From assembly GCF_001613365.1 (NCBI RefSeq), contig NZ_BDCF01000015.1, positions 62,001-126,000 on the forward strand: a DNA stretch of 64,000 nt, given 5' to 3'. The DNA comes from Nocardia xishanensis NBRC 101358 (lineage in GTDB: Bacteria > Actinomycetota > Actinomycetes > Mycobacteriales > Mycobacteriaceae). The notes beneath the pieces are model-generated. The model was not told where the DNA came from. It did not search any database and saw nothing but the letters and a program-made list of their open reading frames with translations. Position numbers and translations under genes: made by a program. Of the stretch, positions 8,183 to 16,835 are shown one piece after another (within the stretch, counting starts at the first letter, position 1; every line of letters starts with the position of its first letter).

Positions 8183-8752
8183 TCAGTTCCGCTTCATGCT
8201 GCCGACACTCAGCGAGCCGCTCGGGGCGGTCCGCAGCTTCTTCTCCGTCGCACGGACGTAGCCGAGGGGATCCTTGTCGACGGGCCGGACGCCTGCGTAG
8301 TTTCGCGCCTCGTAGGCGGCGAAGGCGACGGCCAGTTGATGGCGGCGCGGCAGCCCGGTCAGGCGGCGGAAGTCGGTGAGACCTTCGCGTTCCTCCTCGG
8401 CCATGTGATCGCTGTTGGCCAGGTTGGCCGCAGCGACAGCCGCGTACCAGTCATCGGTGCCGACCTGATGACGCGCCACTTCGGCGATCGCGTCCCTGAT
8501 CTCGTTGTGATCATGGATGGCGTCGAGTGTCTCGTCCTCCACCCCGGCCGCCCGCCGTGCGGCGATACCGGCCTGTAGCAGCGCGGGGTAGAAGATCTCC
8601 TCCTCCGCCTGCGCGTGCAGTTCGAGGAAGGCAGCCAGCCTGGCCCAGATCGCGGAGAGCGCGCCGGTCTCCATGCGATCGATCTGCTCCAGGATCGCGA
8701 ACAGGCGCCGCTGCTCATGGTGGTCGTCGAGGATCAGCTCGGTAATGTCCAC
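8183..8752 (-). CDS. Hemerythrin-like (HHE cation-binding) protein
   Basis: Predicted 189-residue four-helix protein with a likely non-haem di-iron site. The pattern of His/Glu ligands is visible: DDHHEQRRLF (residues 9-18), ELHAQAEEEIFYP, DAIHDHNEIRDAI and NSDHMAEEEREGL. The GTG start at 8752 is set by a strong Shine-Dalgarno (AGGGAGGA, 4 bp away). Actinobacterial HHE proteins are linked to oxygen, nitric-oxide or redox sensing and to stress; the role of this one is not established. A hairpin at 8853-8880 lies about 100 bp upstream of the start. It is a single-gene unit. Confidence 0.87.
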   Translation of the reverse strand: MDITELILDDHHEQRRLFAILEQIDRMETGALSAIWARLAAFLELHAQAEEEIFYPALLQAGIAARRAAGVEDETLDAIHDHNEIRDAIAEVARHQVGTDDWYAAVAAANLANSDHMAEEEREGLTDFRRLTGLPRRHQLAVAFAAYEARNYAGVRPVDKDPLGYVRATEKKLRTAPSGSLSVGSMKRN

Positions 8753-8852
8753 AATTCCTCCCTGATGTCGAAGTTCAGGTCAGTACTGGACGCCAGGGCA
8801 GACCGCCCCTCGAGGCAGCTGGCATGTCCCTCAGAGGCTCGACAATAACTCA

Positions 8853-8880
8853 CCGGCCCCGCCGAGGACTGTGGGGCCGG
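8853..8880. other. Hairpin in the 8753-9140 intergenic region
   Basis: Perfect 8-bp arms CCGGCCCC / GGGGCCGG around a 12-base loop. It lies between the divergent hemerythrin and TetR genes, possibly in the hemerythrin leader. No gene is seen in the rest of the 390-bp interval. Confidence 0.4.
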
Positions 8881-9140
8881 ATGTGCCCGACCCCCACAAG
8901 TGCCGCCTGCGCCCGACGGCGCTGCCCGGGACACCGAAAATTCCGGCGGCGTAGACAATTTACGCAGGAACACTCCCACTGATGGTCCCAGTTCATTACG
9001 GCGAGTTCGTAATTGATGATCGGTGTCGGTGACAGTCTTCCATCCGCCGCGGATATGACTGCCGCTGGAGCGGGGCGCGCGCCAGCATCGAACGGGCCGT
9101 GCGGCCACGAATCAGGAGGCCGACGGTTGACGTGACTATG

Positions 9141-9152
9141 TAGACCGGTCTA
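9141..9152. promoter_or_regulatory. TetR operator copy 1
   Basis: Perfect 12-bp palindrome TAGACCGGTCTA, 10 bp before the TetR ATG. A near-identical site (TAGACCAGTCTA) precedes the next gene at 9779-9790. The core resembles the box described for the LmrA/YxaF group of TetR regulators in Bacillus subtilis, to which this TetR looks related. Confidence 0.7.
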
Positions 9153-9162
9153 GTCTGTGGAT

Positions 9163-9738
9163 ATGGCAGTCTCGGGTAGTTCGACGCGGACACGGATGGT
9201 TGAGGCCGCTTGGTCGCTTATCGAGGCAAAGGGCTACTACGGCGCCGGGCTCAATGAGGTGCTCGCGGTAGCCGATGCGCCTCGTGGCTCGCTCTATCAT
9301 CACTTCCCCGGAGGCAAGGATGAACTAATCGGTGAGGCACTCGGAGTTGCCGGCAGGGAGGTCGATCGGATCGTAGGGGAGTTGGTTCCGAAAGCGCCGA
9401 CCACCTGTGATCTCGTCCAAGCCTTGCTGGAACGGCTGGCCGACCGGATGGTGGCAGCCGATTACGCCAAAGGTTGCCCGGTGGCGACTGTGGCCCTGGA
9501 GGTTTCCGCGAGCAACGACAGCCTCCAGTCGATCTGTGGCGGCATCTACTCGAGCTGGCGGCGAGCGCTGGCCGATGCGCTCCGCGCCGAGGGTCATGAC
9601 GTGGCCGAGTCGGACGAACTCGCGACGACGGCGCTCGCCCTGATCGAAGGTGCGTTGGTGCTGGCGCGGGCCGACCGCAGCCGGGTCCCGATCGAGCAGG
9701 TCGGCCACCGTATCGCCAAGCTGTTCGCCATCGACTGA
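9163..9738 (+). CDS. TetR-family regulator (LmrA/YxaF-like)
   Basis: Predicted 191-residue repressor. The HTH is at about residues 8-50 (TRTRMVEAAWSLIEAKGYYG, then APRGSLYHHFPGGKDELI). The GCPVATVALEVSASND segment in the ligand domain is typical of the LmrA/YxaF subgroup. ATG 9163 is chosen over the GTG at 9157. It is followed by a same-strand SDR-hydrolase fusion and an amidohydrolase. Matching 12-bp palindromes lie before this gene and before the fusion, so autoregulation and local control are likely. The inducer is unknown. Confidence 0.9.
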   Translation: MAVSGSSTRTRMVEAAWSLIEAKGYYGAGLNEVLAVADAPRGSLYHHFPGGKDELIGEALGVAGREVDRIVGELVPKAPTTCDLVQALLERLADRMVAADYAKGCPVATVALEVSASNDSLQSICGGIYSSWRRALADALRAEGHDVAESDELATTALALIEGALVLARADRSRVPIEQVGHRIAKLFAID

Positions 9739-9778
9739 CAAGCGCCCCAGAAATGGGGTGCCCGCTGCCCAGAATATG

Positions 9779-9790
9779 TAGACCAGTCTA
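9779..9790. promoter_or_regulatory. TetR operator copy 2
   Basis: TAGACCAGTCTA, one central base change from copy 1 at 9141-9152, 12 bp before the fusion gene start at 9803. GAGAGAAGAG between the two serves as the ribosome binding site. Confidence 0.7.
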
Positions 9791-9802
9791 GAGAGAAGAG
9801 AC

Positions 9803-11683
9803 ATGGACGAGACCTTGACCAGTGCCCCGGACGCCGTGGTATTCGGCGCGACGGGCTTTATCGGTAGGTGGACGATGCTGCATCTGCTGGATGCGGGCCG
9901 TGCAGTCGCGGCCGTCATTCGTGAACCGGATAAGGCGCACCTGAGTGCTGCGGGCAGGCCAATGCCGAGCAGGGCGGACGAGTTGCGATCGTGGCTACGA
10001 GATCATGGTGTCGCGGCTGATCGGCTCACGGTGGTGCCCGGTGATTTCACGAACAGCGCGCACCTGGGGTTGAGTCCAGCGGACCGCCAACGGCTCACAG
10101 GCGTCCGGGATGTCTTCAATACTGCCGGCATCTACCGGTTCGGGCTGCAACGCGCCGAGGCTACGGCCGTCAACGTCGATGGCGCACTCAATGTGCTGTA
10201 CTGGGCCGCGACTCTCCCCGGCCTGCGCCGGTTGATTCACGTATCGGGTTATCGGGTCGGGTTGGACCCGCAACCCCGGTATCCGCTCCCCGAGGACGAA
10301 TTGGCGGAGCTCTACCGGGTCAAAGGAGCGTACGAAGGCTCCAAGACGGAGGCGGACGCGGCCATGCGGGTCGTCGCGGCGCAACTGGGTGTCCCACTGA
10401 CCGTGGTGAATCCCAGCAGCGTGATCGGCCACTCGATCACCGGCGAGGTCGGTCAATACATCGGTTTGGCCGATATGGTTCGCGATCTGTGGATGGGGCG
10501 GCTGCCCGCGCTGCCGGGAACCGCCCGTACGTTTGTGCCAGTGGTTGCGGTGGATTATTTCGCGAAATTGATGACCGCGATTCCCGAATTCGATCCGGAG
10601 CCCGGCGGGCTGCATTGGGTGCTCGATGAGAACACTCCCGACTTGCCCGATACTGTCCGACTGCTCGCCGGCCACCTGGGTGTTGGCGCGCCGAAGACCC
10701 TTGTGCCGCTGGCGATTGTCCGTCGCCTGCCCACCGCGCTCACCGGAGCCGATTCCGAGACCCTGAGCTTTCTGACCGAGGACCGTTACGACACGGCTTC
10801 AGCTGACAAGGTCGCCGAGCGCGCGGGGCTCAGCCTGCCCCCGGTCGCGACCACGTTGCGTCGCTGGGCCGATCGGCTGGTATCGGACGGTTTCGGAACG
10901 ACGCCCGCGGTGCTTCCCGGCGGCTTCTATGAAGTCGGCGGATCCCGGACGTTCGTCGCCGGAGACAGGACCTCGCCCGATTTCGTTCTCCTGCACGGAC
11001 TCCCACTCGACGGTGAGTCGTGGCGGGGGGTACTCGGCGAGTTGGACGATGCATCGGCCCTTGTCGCCGACTTGCCTGGACTCGGCCGTTCGGCTCCGCT
11101 GTCGGCACCCCCGCTGGATTGGCTCACCGACCTACTTGCACCTGTTGGAACCCGTCCAGTCATCGTCGCCCACTCGGCGGCGACCGCGCCCGCCCTGCGC
11201 TACGCCGCCGCTCATCCGGATCGGGTCACGGCCGTATTCCTCATTTCTCCCTATTTCCTTCAGTCCGAACCCAATTGGTTGCTACGCACACCGACGTTGG
11301 CAACGCCTCTCCTGAAGAGGATGTCGGCCGATCGTCTCGCCGGCGCACTGCTCGGCGCGCCCGGCGGCGATTCTTCGGACCAGGTTCGTCAGTCCCTGGA
11401 AAGTGCTGCCACGCAATTGCAACGACCCGGGGTCGCCCGCCGTACCGCCCGCTGGCTCCGGGCCGCGAACCGCCGTGCCGAACGCGCCGCTCTGCAATCC
11501 CTGCTCGGCGGAACCGAACAGTTTCCTGTGCCAGTCCACATCGTTGCCGGGGAATTGGATCCACTGGTCGGCGATCCCGGCCCAGCCACTGTCGCGACAA
11601 TCGTCGGCGCCGGACACTATCCGCAACTTACCCATCCGTCCGAAGTTGTCGCGATGATGCGCAGCATCGAGAGCATTCGATGA
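9803..11683 (+). CDS. Fusion: extended SDR (NAD-epimerase-like) plus alpha/beta hydrolase
   Basis: A 626-residue two-domain protein. Residues 1-355 form an extended SDR with the nucleotide motif GATGFIG (15-21), and YEGSK (Y177, K181) as the active-site YxxxK. Residues about 375-626 form an alpha/beta hydrolase: LLHGLPLDGESW (oxyanion region), nucleophile S458 in AHSAAT, D586 in GELDPLV and H605 in GAGHYPQLTHP. The nucleophile elbow is not the usual GxSxG, having Ala at both Gly positions. The frame is continuous across the joint. It sits behind a TetR operator and its stop overlaps the M20 gene start by 4 bp (ATGA), so the two are translationally coupled. Redox conversion followed by hydrolysis of one substrate is a plausible but unproven role. 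Confidence 0.88.
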   Translation: MDETLTSAPDAVVFGATGFIGRWTMLHLLDAGRAVAAVIREPDKAHLSAAGRPMPSRADELRSWLRDHGVAADRLTVVPGDFTNSAHLGLSPADRQRLTGVRDVFNTAGIYRFGLQRAEATAVNVDGALNVLYWAATLPGLRRLIHVSGYRVGLDPQPRYPLPEDELAELYRVKGAYEGSKTEADAAMRVVAAQLGVPLTVVNPSSVIGHSITGEVGQYIGLADMVRDLWMGRLPALPGTARTFVPVVAVDYFAKLMTAIPEFDPEPGGLHWVLDENTPDLPDTVRLLAGHLGVGAPKTLVPLAIVRRLPTALTGADSETLSFLTEDRYDTASADKVAERAGLSLPPVATTLRRWADRLVSDGFGTTPAVLPGGFYEVGGSRTFVAGDRTSPDFVLLHGLPLDGESWRGVLGELDDASALVADLPGLGRSAPLSAPPLDWLTDLLAPVGTRPVIVAHSAATAPALRYAAAHPDRVTAVFLISPYFLQSEPNWLLRTPTLATPLLKRMSADRLAGALLGAPGGDSSDQVRQSLESAATQLQRPGVARRTARWLRAANRRAERAALQSLLGGTEQFPVPVHIVAGELDPLVGDPGPATVATIVGAGHYPQLTHPSEVVAMMRSIESIR

Positions 11684-12978
11684 GCCCGATTTCCGGATCG
11701 GCAACCGGACCGAAGGAGCCGGACGACCTGCGGACACGCACGACGGCAGCGGTCGTTGTGGATGAACACTGGCAGCAGGTCTACCGGCAGTTGCACGCGA
11801 ATCCCGAACTGTCGGGGGCCGAGTTCGCCACTGCGGATCTGGTGGCCGAGGAGCTGCGATTGCTGCCTGGTTGGGAGGTGACTCGAGGTGTGGGAGGCAC
11901 CGGAGTGGTGGGTGTGCTCCGGGGCGCGCCCGGACCGGTGATCTGGTTGCGCGCCGATATGGACGCTTTGCCGATCCAGGAAGAGACCGGCCTCGATTAC
12001 GCTTCCGTCGTACCGGGCGTCATGCATGCGTGCGGGCATGATTTTCATGTCGCCGCGCTCCTGGGTGCGTGTGCCGCGCTGGGGTCGGTCGGCGGGCTGT
12101 CCGGCACGGTTGTGGCTATCTTCCAACCTGCCGAGGAAACCGGTTCAGGTGCTAGGGATATGCTCGACGACGGTCTGTTGGAGAAGGTGCCGCATCCCCG
12201 CATCTGTCTTGGGCAGCATGTGAGTCCGTTGCCCGCTGGGTTGGTGTTGACCAGAGGTGGGCCGTTGATGGCGGCCGCCGATTCGGTGCGGGTTTCACTG
12301 ACCGGCGTCGGCGGGCACGCATCGATGCCGCACGCAGCCGTCGACCCGCTCACGATGGCGGCCTCGCTGGTGCTGCGGTTGCAGGCACTGACGGCCAGGC
12401 AGGCCTCGCTGTCGGCTGCTCCGGTCCTCACGGCTGCGGCGCTGCATGCGGGAACCCGCGCCAACGTCATCGCCGACAAGGCCGAATTACTGCTGAGCTT
12501 GCGAACATTCACTCCCGGCTCACGTCAGGACATGCTGGAAGCGATCGAGCGGATCGCGATGGCAGAGGCGGAAGCCGCTGGTGCGCAGCATGAACCGGTG
12601 GTCGAGGTTTTCGATAGCTTCCCGTTGGCTGTCAACACCCCCGCGCACACCGAGCGGGTCATGGCCGAGCTCGCGACCGGCGGACTTGCGGTGTTCCCGC
12701 TGCCGAATCCAATCGCTGGTAGCGAGGACTTCGGATTGCTCGGCACGGCGGCGGGATGTCCCTCTGTGTTCTGGCACATCGGTGGCGCTGATCCTTCCGG
12801 GTTCACCCCGGCGGACCACGAACTGTTGCTCAGTGAGGGCAGGCTGCCATCTCGGATGCCTACCAACCATTCGCCGCGTTTCGCCCCAGCGACCGGGGAG
12901 GCATTGGCTCCGGCGGTCGCGGCGCTCGTGGTCGCTGCACGCGCGGAACTCGCTGGCGCACAGCAAATCCGGTGTTGA
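11680..12978 (+). CDS. M20-family amidohydrolase / metallopeptidase
   Basis: Predicted 432-residue zinc-dependent amidohydrolase. Visible motifs: RADMDALPIQEETG, the metal-binding HACGHDFHVAALLGA, the catalytic Glu pair in FQPAEETGSGA, GHASMPHAAVDPL of the dimerisation domain and IAGSEDFGLLG near the C-terminus. The group includes N-acyl-amino-acid and hippurate hydrolases and auxin-conjugate hydrolases. The ATG at 11680 overlaps the stop of the SDR-hydrolase fusion. Context suggests a short TetR-controlled route that opens an amide or ester and handles its parts; the substrate is unknown. Confidence 0.9.
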   Translation: MSPISGSATGPKEPDDLRTRTTAAVVVDEHWQQVYRQLHANPELSGAEFATADLVAEELRLLPGWEVTRGVGGTGVVGVLRGAPGPVIWLRADMDALPIQEETGLDYASVVPGVMHACGHDFHVAALLGACAALGSVGGLSGTVVAIFQPAEETGSGARDMLDDGLLEKVPHPRICLGQHVSPLPAGLVLTRGGPLMAAADSVRVSLTGVGGHASMPHAAVDPLTMAASLVLRLQALTARQASLSAAPVLTAAALHAGTRANVIADKAELLLSLRTFTPGSRQDMLEAIERIAMAEAEAAGAQHEPVVEVFDSFPLAVNTPAHTERVMAELATGGLAVFPLPNPIAGSEDFGLLGTAAGCPSVFWHIGGADPSGFTPADHELLLSEGRLPSRMPTNHSPRFAPATGEALAPAVAALVVAARAELAGAQQIRC

Positions 12979-12997
12979 TGTTCCTCGACCGGCCCGA

Positions 12998-13028
12998 ATC
13001 CAGGGGCGCGCCCCGGGCGATCCTGGAT
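12998..13028. terminator. Hairpin after the M20 gene
   Basis: Perfect 7-bp arms ATCCAGG / CCTGGAT around a GC-rich middle that contains the palindrome GGGGCGCGCCCC. It begins 19 bp after the stop at 12978. Taken as the likely end of the 9803-12978 transcript. Confidence 0.5.
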
Positions 13029-13261
13029 GCGATCACACGCCCTCCGATCGGTCTTCGCAGGCGCCTCCATCAACCCGCCGTCCGAAACTCGACGCACGCC
13101 CAAGCTTCAAACGCCCTCGGATACTGCCGAAATGTGAACTTCCGCAGCTTCTCCACGCTACGAACCGTACGCCGCGGATGGCCTGGCACGATCGAACTGC
13201 GGAGTTGCGTCGCATCCAGCGACGGGGGAGTTCTGGTTCGGTTCTGTTCGAGAAGGTTTCG

Positions 13262-13540
13262 GTGGGGTTGCTCAAGCGGAAAAGGAAGTCCGGTGCGAGT
13301 GTCGAACAGCCTGACCTGGCGACCTTGCTGGCGCAGGGCGAAGATCTGATCGGGCAGTTGGCGAAAGCGCATATGGTTGCGCGTCGGGCGCACGTCGAAC
13401 AGGCCTGGCTCGGCGAGATCGAACGGTCTGATCCGGAATTGTCTTCTTGCGGCAAAGATGCTCGCAGACGACGCGATTGCCCCGCTGATACCGGCCGGGC
13501 GAGTCATGATCACCCTGGCGCCCCGCCCAGCAGGGGCTAG
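13262..13540 (+). CDS. Possible small hypothetical protein
   Basis: A GTG start preceded by GAGAAGG opens a 92-residue frame: VGLLKRKRKSGASVEQPD, then a helical segment DLATLLAQGEDLIGQLAKAH. The first 60 residues look protein-like; the C-terminal third is Arg/Pro-rich and does not. I do not recognise it. It could be the remnant of a longer gene. Apart from this, 13029-13915 holds nothing I can support. Confidence 0.25.
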   Translation: MGLLKRKRKSGASVEQPDLATLLAQGEDLIGQLAKAHMVARRAHVEQAWLGEIERSDPELSSCGKDARRRRDCPADTGRASHDHPGAPPSRG

Positions 13541-13915
13541 AAGAACGAACCCGATTTCGCTCCTCGTGTGGACGCCGAGGGGACGGGGGCGAAGGTCCTG
13601 CTCGTAGGACGAGGCGCCAGTGGCCGGTGGTCGTGCGTGCCCTAGACGCGACCCATCCACCCCTGTAATCCCTTGGCCGCCCGACATCAACCCCACGCAG
13701 GCTCACCGCGCTGACGCCGGATTTCGTTCGGACGCAGCACTACCCGGCTACCCGGCGGTGGTGGACCGACATGGGTCTGTCCACCACCAACGGTGGCCGC
13801 AGGCACGCACCTACGCGCTTGGGATGCAGGGCGAGCAGGGTCGGCGGCCGGGTCATCCGCTACTTCCCCGATCGCACCGGCATCTTGCCACAGCGGCGGC
13901 AGCCTGCGGGGTCAT

Positions 13916-14779
13916 CTATCCGGTGTGGACGTGAACGCCTGGCTCGGCGTCGACGAGGTTGGTGAGGCTGGCCCATTCGTCGAGTTCGGCGAGGCGTGCG
14001 GTGAGCGCGGTGCGCATACTGTCGGCGCCTGCGATACCCAGGGCGAGGCGGCGGGGTGGGGTGTCGCGGGCCACGGCTGCGCGAATGGCGGCGGCCACGC
14101 GATCGACGCCGGAGAACGCCGATGCCGGCAGCGCTTGGATCGCCTGCAGTAGGGCGCGCACCGTCTGGTCGTAGTCGGCGTGGGTTGCTGTAGCCGTATC
14201 CAGGTTGGACAGGAAAGGTGTTGCGGTGAGGCCGGGCTGAACGAGAGTCACGTGGATCCCTAGTGGCGCCACTTCGGCTGCGAGCGCGTCGGAGAGCCCT
14301 TCGACGGCGTACTTGGTGGCTGCGAGCAGCCCGACGCCGGGATCTGCGGTCTGGCCGTAGTAGGACGAGCCCTGCAGGATGTGCCCGGACCGCTGGCCCC
14401 GCAGCACCGGCAGTGTCGCGCGCAGCACGTTGAGTACGCCGAAGACGTTGGTGTCGAAGATCGCCCGTGCCTGCACGTCGGCTGCTTCCTCGACCGCCCC
14501 GAAGAGTCCATAGCCGGCAAGGTTGGCGACGATGTCGATGCGGCCGAAGCGAGCCACGCTCTGCTCGACCGCCTTCGCGACGGCTGTCTCGTCGCGCACG
14601 TCTGCCTCGATCGTGAGCAGTCGGTCGAATTCTCCCAAATCACAGAGGGTTTCGGTGTGTCGAGCCAACGCGACCACAATTTCTCCGGCCGTCAGCGCCT
14701 GAACTGCGAGCTCGCGTCCGATGCCCGAGGAGGCGCCGGTGATGAACCAGATCGGTGGGGTGTTTCCTGCATTCGTCAT
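13916..14779 (-). CDS. Short-chain dehydrogenase/reductase with non-canonical active site
   Basis: A 287-residue classical SDR fold: WFITGASSGIGRELA (nucleotide binding, TGxxxGxG), the NxAG-type motif NLAGYG, and a region after the active Ser reading GSSYYGQ. Where most members have YxxxK, the aligned stretch is LAATK, so the catalytic Tyr appears to be Leu while Lys is kept. The C-terminal part (VQPGLTATPFLSNL) is normal for the oxidoreductase group that binds NADP(H). Start 14779 begins just before the fold. It is divergent from the CGNR gene across about 100 bp. It may be a non-catalytic or altered member. Confidence 0.85.
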   Translation of the reverse strand: MTNAGNTPPIWFITGASSGIGRELAVQALTAGEIVVALARHTETLCDLGEFDRLLTIEADVRDETAVAKAVEQSVARFGRIDIVANLAGYGLFGAVEEAADVQARAIFDTNVFGVLNVLRATLPVLRGQRSGHILQGSSYYGQTADPGVGLLAATKYAVEGLSDALAAEVAPLGIHVTLVQPGLTATPFLSNLDTATATHADYDQTVRALLQAIQALPASAFSGVDRVAAAIRAAVARDTPPRRLALGIAGADSMRTALTARLAELDEWASLTNLVDAEPGVHVHTG

Positions 14780-14880
14780 GTTGTGACCGTAGCGGTTTAG
14801 CTCGCAACTTTTCAAGTCATTTCAGCCCAGATGTTGTGATCAACTGGGTTAGCTGCTTCTCGTGTTGGTATCGTGGGGGA

Positions 14881-15462
14881 GTGGAGGCGACGCGTGAGGC
14901 ACCGAAGTGGAACGAGGATGCCGCTGCTCTGGTGTTGCAGTTCGTCAACACCAGAGCCGACGGCGCGGGGCGTGTCGAGGTCTTCGGCACTGCTTCGGGA
15001 TTCGCGGACTGGGCGATCGAGCACGGCCTGCTCGACGCCGCCGTCGTGGTGACCGACTCCGACGCGGTGGCTGCGCGTGAGCTGCGCGACGCACTGGTCA
15101 CGGTGCTGCTGACACACTCGGGTGATCCAGACATCGGTGACGCCCAGGTCACCGAGGCGGAACGGTATCTCCTGCAGGCCGGTGTGCGCTATCCGCTCAC
15201 AACGGTCGTCACCTCGGAAACGGCGCAGCTCCTCGCCGGATCGACCGGTGTCCCCGGCGTTTTGGGTGCCGTTCTGGCCGCGGTGACCGAGACGGCGCAG
15301 CGCGGGGACTGGATGCGGATCAAGGCATGCTGCAATCCGCCGTGCCACTTCGGCTTCATCGATCGCACCCGCAACCGGGCGGCGCGCTACTGCAGCCCGG
15401 GATGCGGATCGCAGGTGTCTATGCGCGCTCTTCGGCAGCGCCGCAAGCAAGCCAACCCCTGA
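14881..15462 (+). CDS. ABATE / CGNR zinc-finger regulator
   Basis: Predicted 193-residue protein of the actinobacterial ABATE-CGNR family. The N-terminal domain (LVLQFVNTRAD, then FADWAIEHGLL) is followed by a C-terminal zinc finger with cysteines in CCNPPC and YCSPGC, and the basic tail SMRALRQRRKQ. This C-terminal finger is regarded as a likely DNA- or RNA-binding element. The GTG start at 14881 lies close to the promoter region, possibly giving a leaderless transcript. It is divergent from the SDR at 13916-14779, which may be its target (inference). Confidence 0.88.
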   Translation: MEATREAPKWNEDAAALVLQFVNTRADGAGRVEVFGTASGFADWAIEHGLLDAAVVVTDSDAVAARELRDALVTVLLTHSGDPDIGDAQVTEAERYLLQAGVRYPLTTVVTSETAQLLAGSTGVPGVLGAVLAAVTETAQRGDWMRIKACCNPPCHFGFIDRTRNRAARYCSPGCGSQVSMRALRQRRKQANP

Positions 15463-15647
15463 ACGACTCGGCCCACCAAGCCCGCCTCGACGCGCAGCAA
15501 CTCCCCCGAGCCGCCCAGGAAAACCCGGAAATGACTTTCAGCAAGCGTTTTCGCCGACGACGAGGCGTCGCGTGAAACCAGAATGGACGCCCGTCACCGC
15601 GGCCCGAGTGCGCAGAGTGGGCGAACCCGCCGTGCCGGATGATTCCC

Positions 15648-15985
15648 TTACGATGGCTGGCGGGTCGGCATGATCGTGACCTGCTGCAGGTTCACGTGCG
15701 CGGGCTGGGACGCCAGGAAGTTGACGGCCTCGGCGATATCTTCCGGATCGAGCCAGGTCATCTCCTGTTTCGAACCCTCGAGCCATTCCTGGGCGCCGGC
15801 GTCGGTGACGTGGCTCTGCAGCTCCGTGCCGACGATGCCCGGCTCGATCGCGGAGACACGGACATCCTTGGCGCCGAGTTCCGCGCGCAGGGTCCGCGAC
15901 AGGTGCGTCGCATGGGCCTTGGTGCCCGAGTACACCGCGAAATTCGGGAACAGGTTCTGCGCGGCGATCGAGGTGACGTCATTGC
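15648..15985 (-). pseudogene. C-terminal half of a short-chain dehydrogenase (N-terminus lost)
   Basis: The reading ends normally at 15648 and holds only the second half of an SDR: DVTSIAAQNLFPNFAVYSGTK (active Ser, and Tyr/Lys of YSGTK), then RVSAIEPGIVGTEL and a typical C-terminus. The nucleotide-binding half (TGxxxGxG) is missing; homology stops abruptly near 15985. The next bases lead directly to the damaged XRE gene at 16049 on the other strand. A deletion that removed the 5' ends of both divergent genes would explain this. Confidence 0.8.
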
Positions 15986-16048
15986 ACGGGAATGTATCTG
16001 ATCTCCCCGACACAACACACCCTCATGCCGCTGATCGCGTGGGCTGCT

Positions 16049-16835
16049 CCGACCGTACGGAGTGCAGAGCCGGTGTAACTCGCTGGGGTCAGCGTGGACT
16101 ACTACAGCCGGCTCGAGCAAGGACGCGATATCAACGTCTCCGACGAGGTCCTCGACGCCGTGGCCCGCGCCCTGCGCCTTGACGAGGTCGAGCGCTCCTA
16201 TCTGTTCCAGATCGCCCGGGCTGAACCGCGGCGCGCCCGGCGCCGGACTCCGGCGCGAGTGCAGCGCGTCCGTCCCGGGATCCGCCGCATCCTCGAGACG
16301 CTCGACGACGTGATGCCTGCCTTCGTCTTCGGCCGCCGCATGGACATCCTCGCCGCCAACCGTCTCGCCCGGGCGCTGATCACCGACTTCGAGGCGCTCC
16401 CGCCCCGGGACCGAAACATGTTGCGCTACATGTTCCTCGACGAGTCCGCCCGCGAGCTGTACCTAGATTGGGAAGAGGTCGCCCTGGGACAACGTCGCGG
16501 TCCTGTGCCTGGACGCCGGCCGTCACCCGGACGACCCGCTGCTGACCGAACCCGTCGGCGAACTCGCGGTCAAGAGCCCGGAATTCCGGCGCTGGTGGGC
16601 CGACCACAATGTCCGCGAACGCAGTCACGGCAGCAAGCGCTACCACCATCCTCTCGTCGGCGATCTCACCGTCGGCTACGAAAGTGTTTCGCTACCAGGC
16701 GATCCCGATCAGACGCTGTGCATCTACACCGCCGAGGCGGGCTCGCAGTCGGAGACCGCGCTGCGGCTGCTCGCCGCGTGGACCGGGCCGCAGACCACGC
16801 TCGTGCAACCGGCGGCAGGTGGTTCCGATGCGTAA
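16049..16835 (+). pseudogene. XRE / MmyB-like regulator, truncated and frameshifted
   Basis: From about 16079 the frame reads LAGVSVDYYSRLEQGRDINVS (second half of the HTH), then the MmyB-like ligand domain VMPAFVFGRRMDILAANRLA and LYLDWEEVAL. Upstream the HTH is degraded, with TAA at 16076-16078 where the family has a residue. At 16486-16488 an extra G shifts the frame; removing it restores DNVAVLCLDAGRHPDDP and SPEFRRWWADHNV to a stop at 16833-16835. An intact family member lies at 28931-29872. It is regarded as a dead gene beside the dead SDR. Confidence 0.82.
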
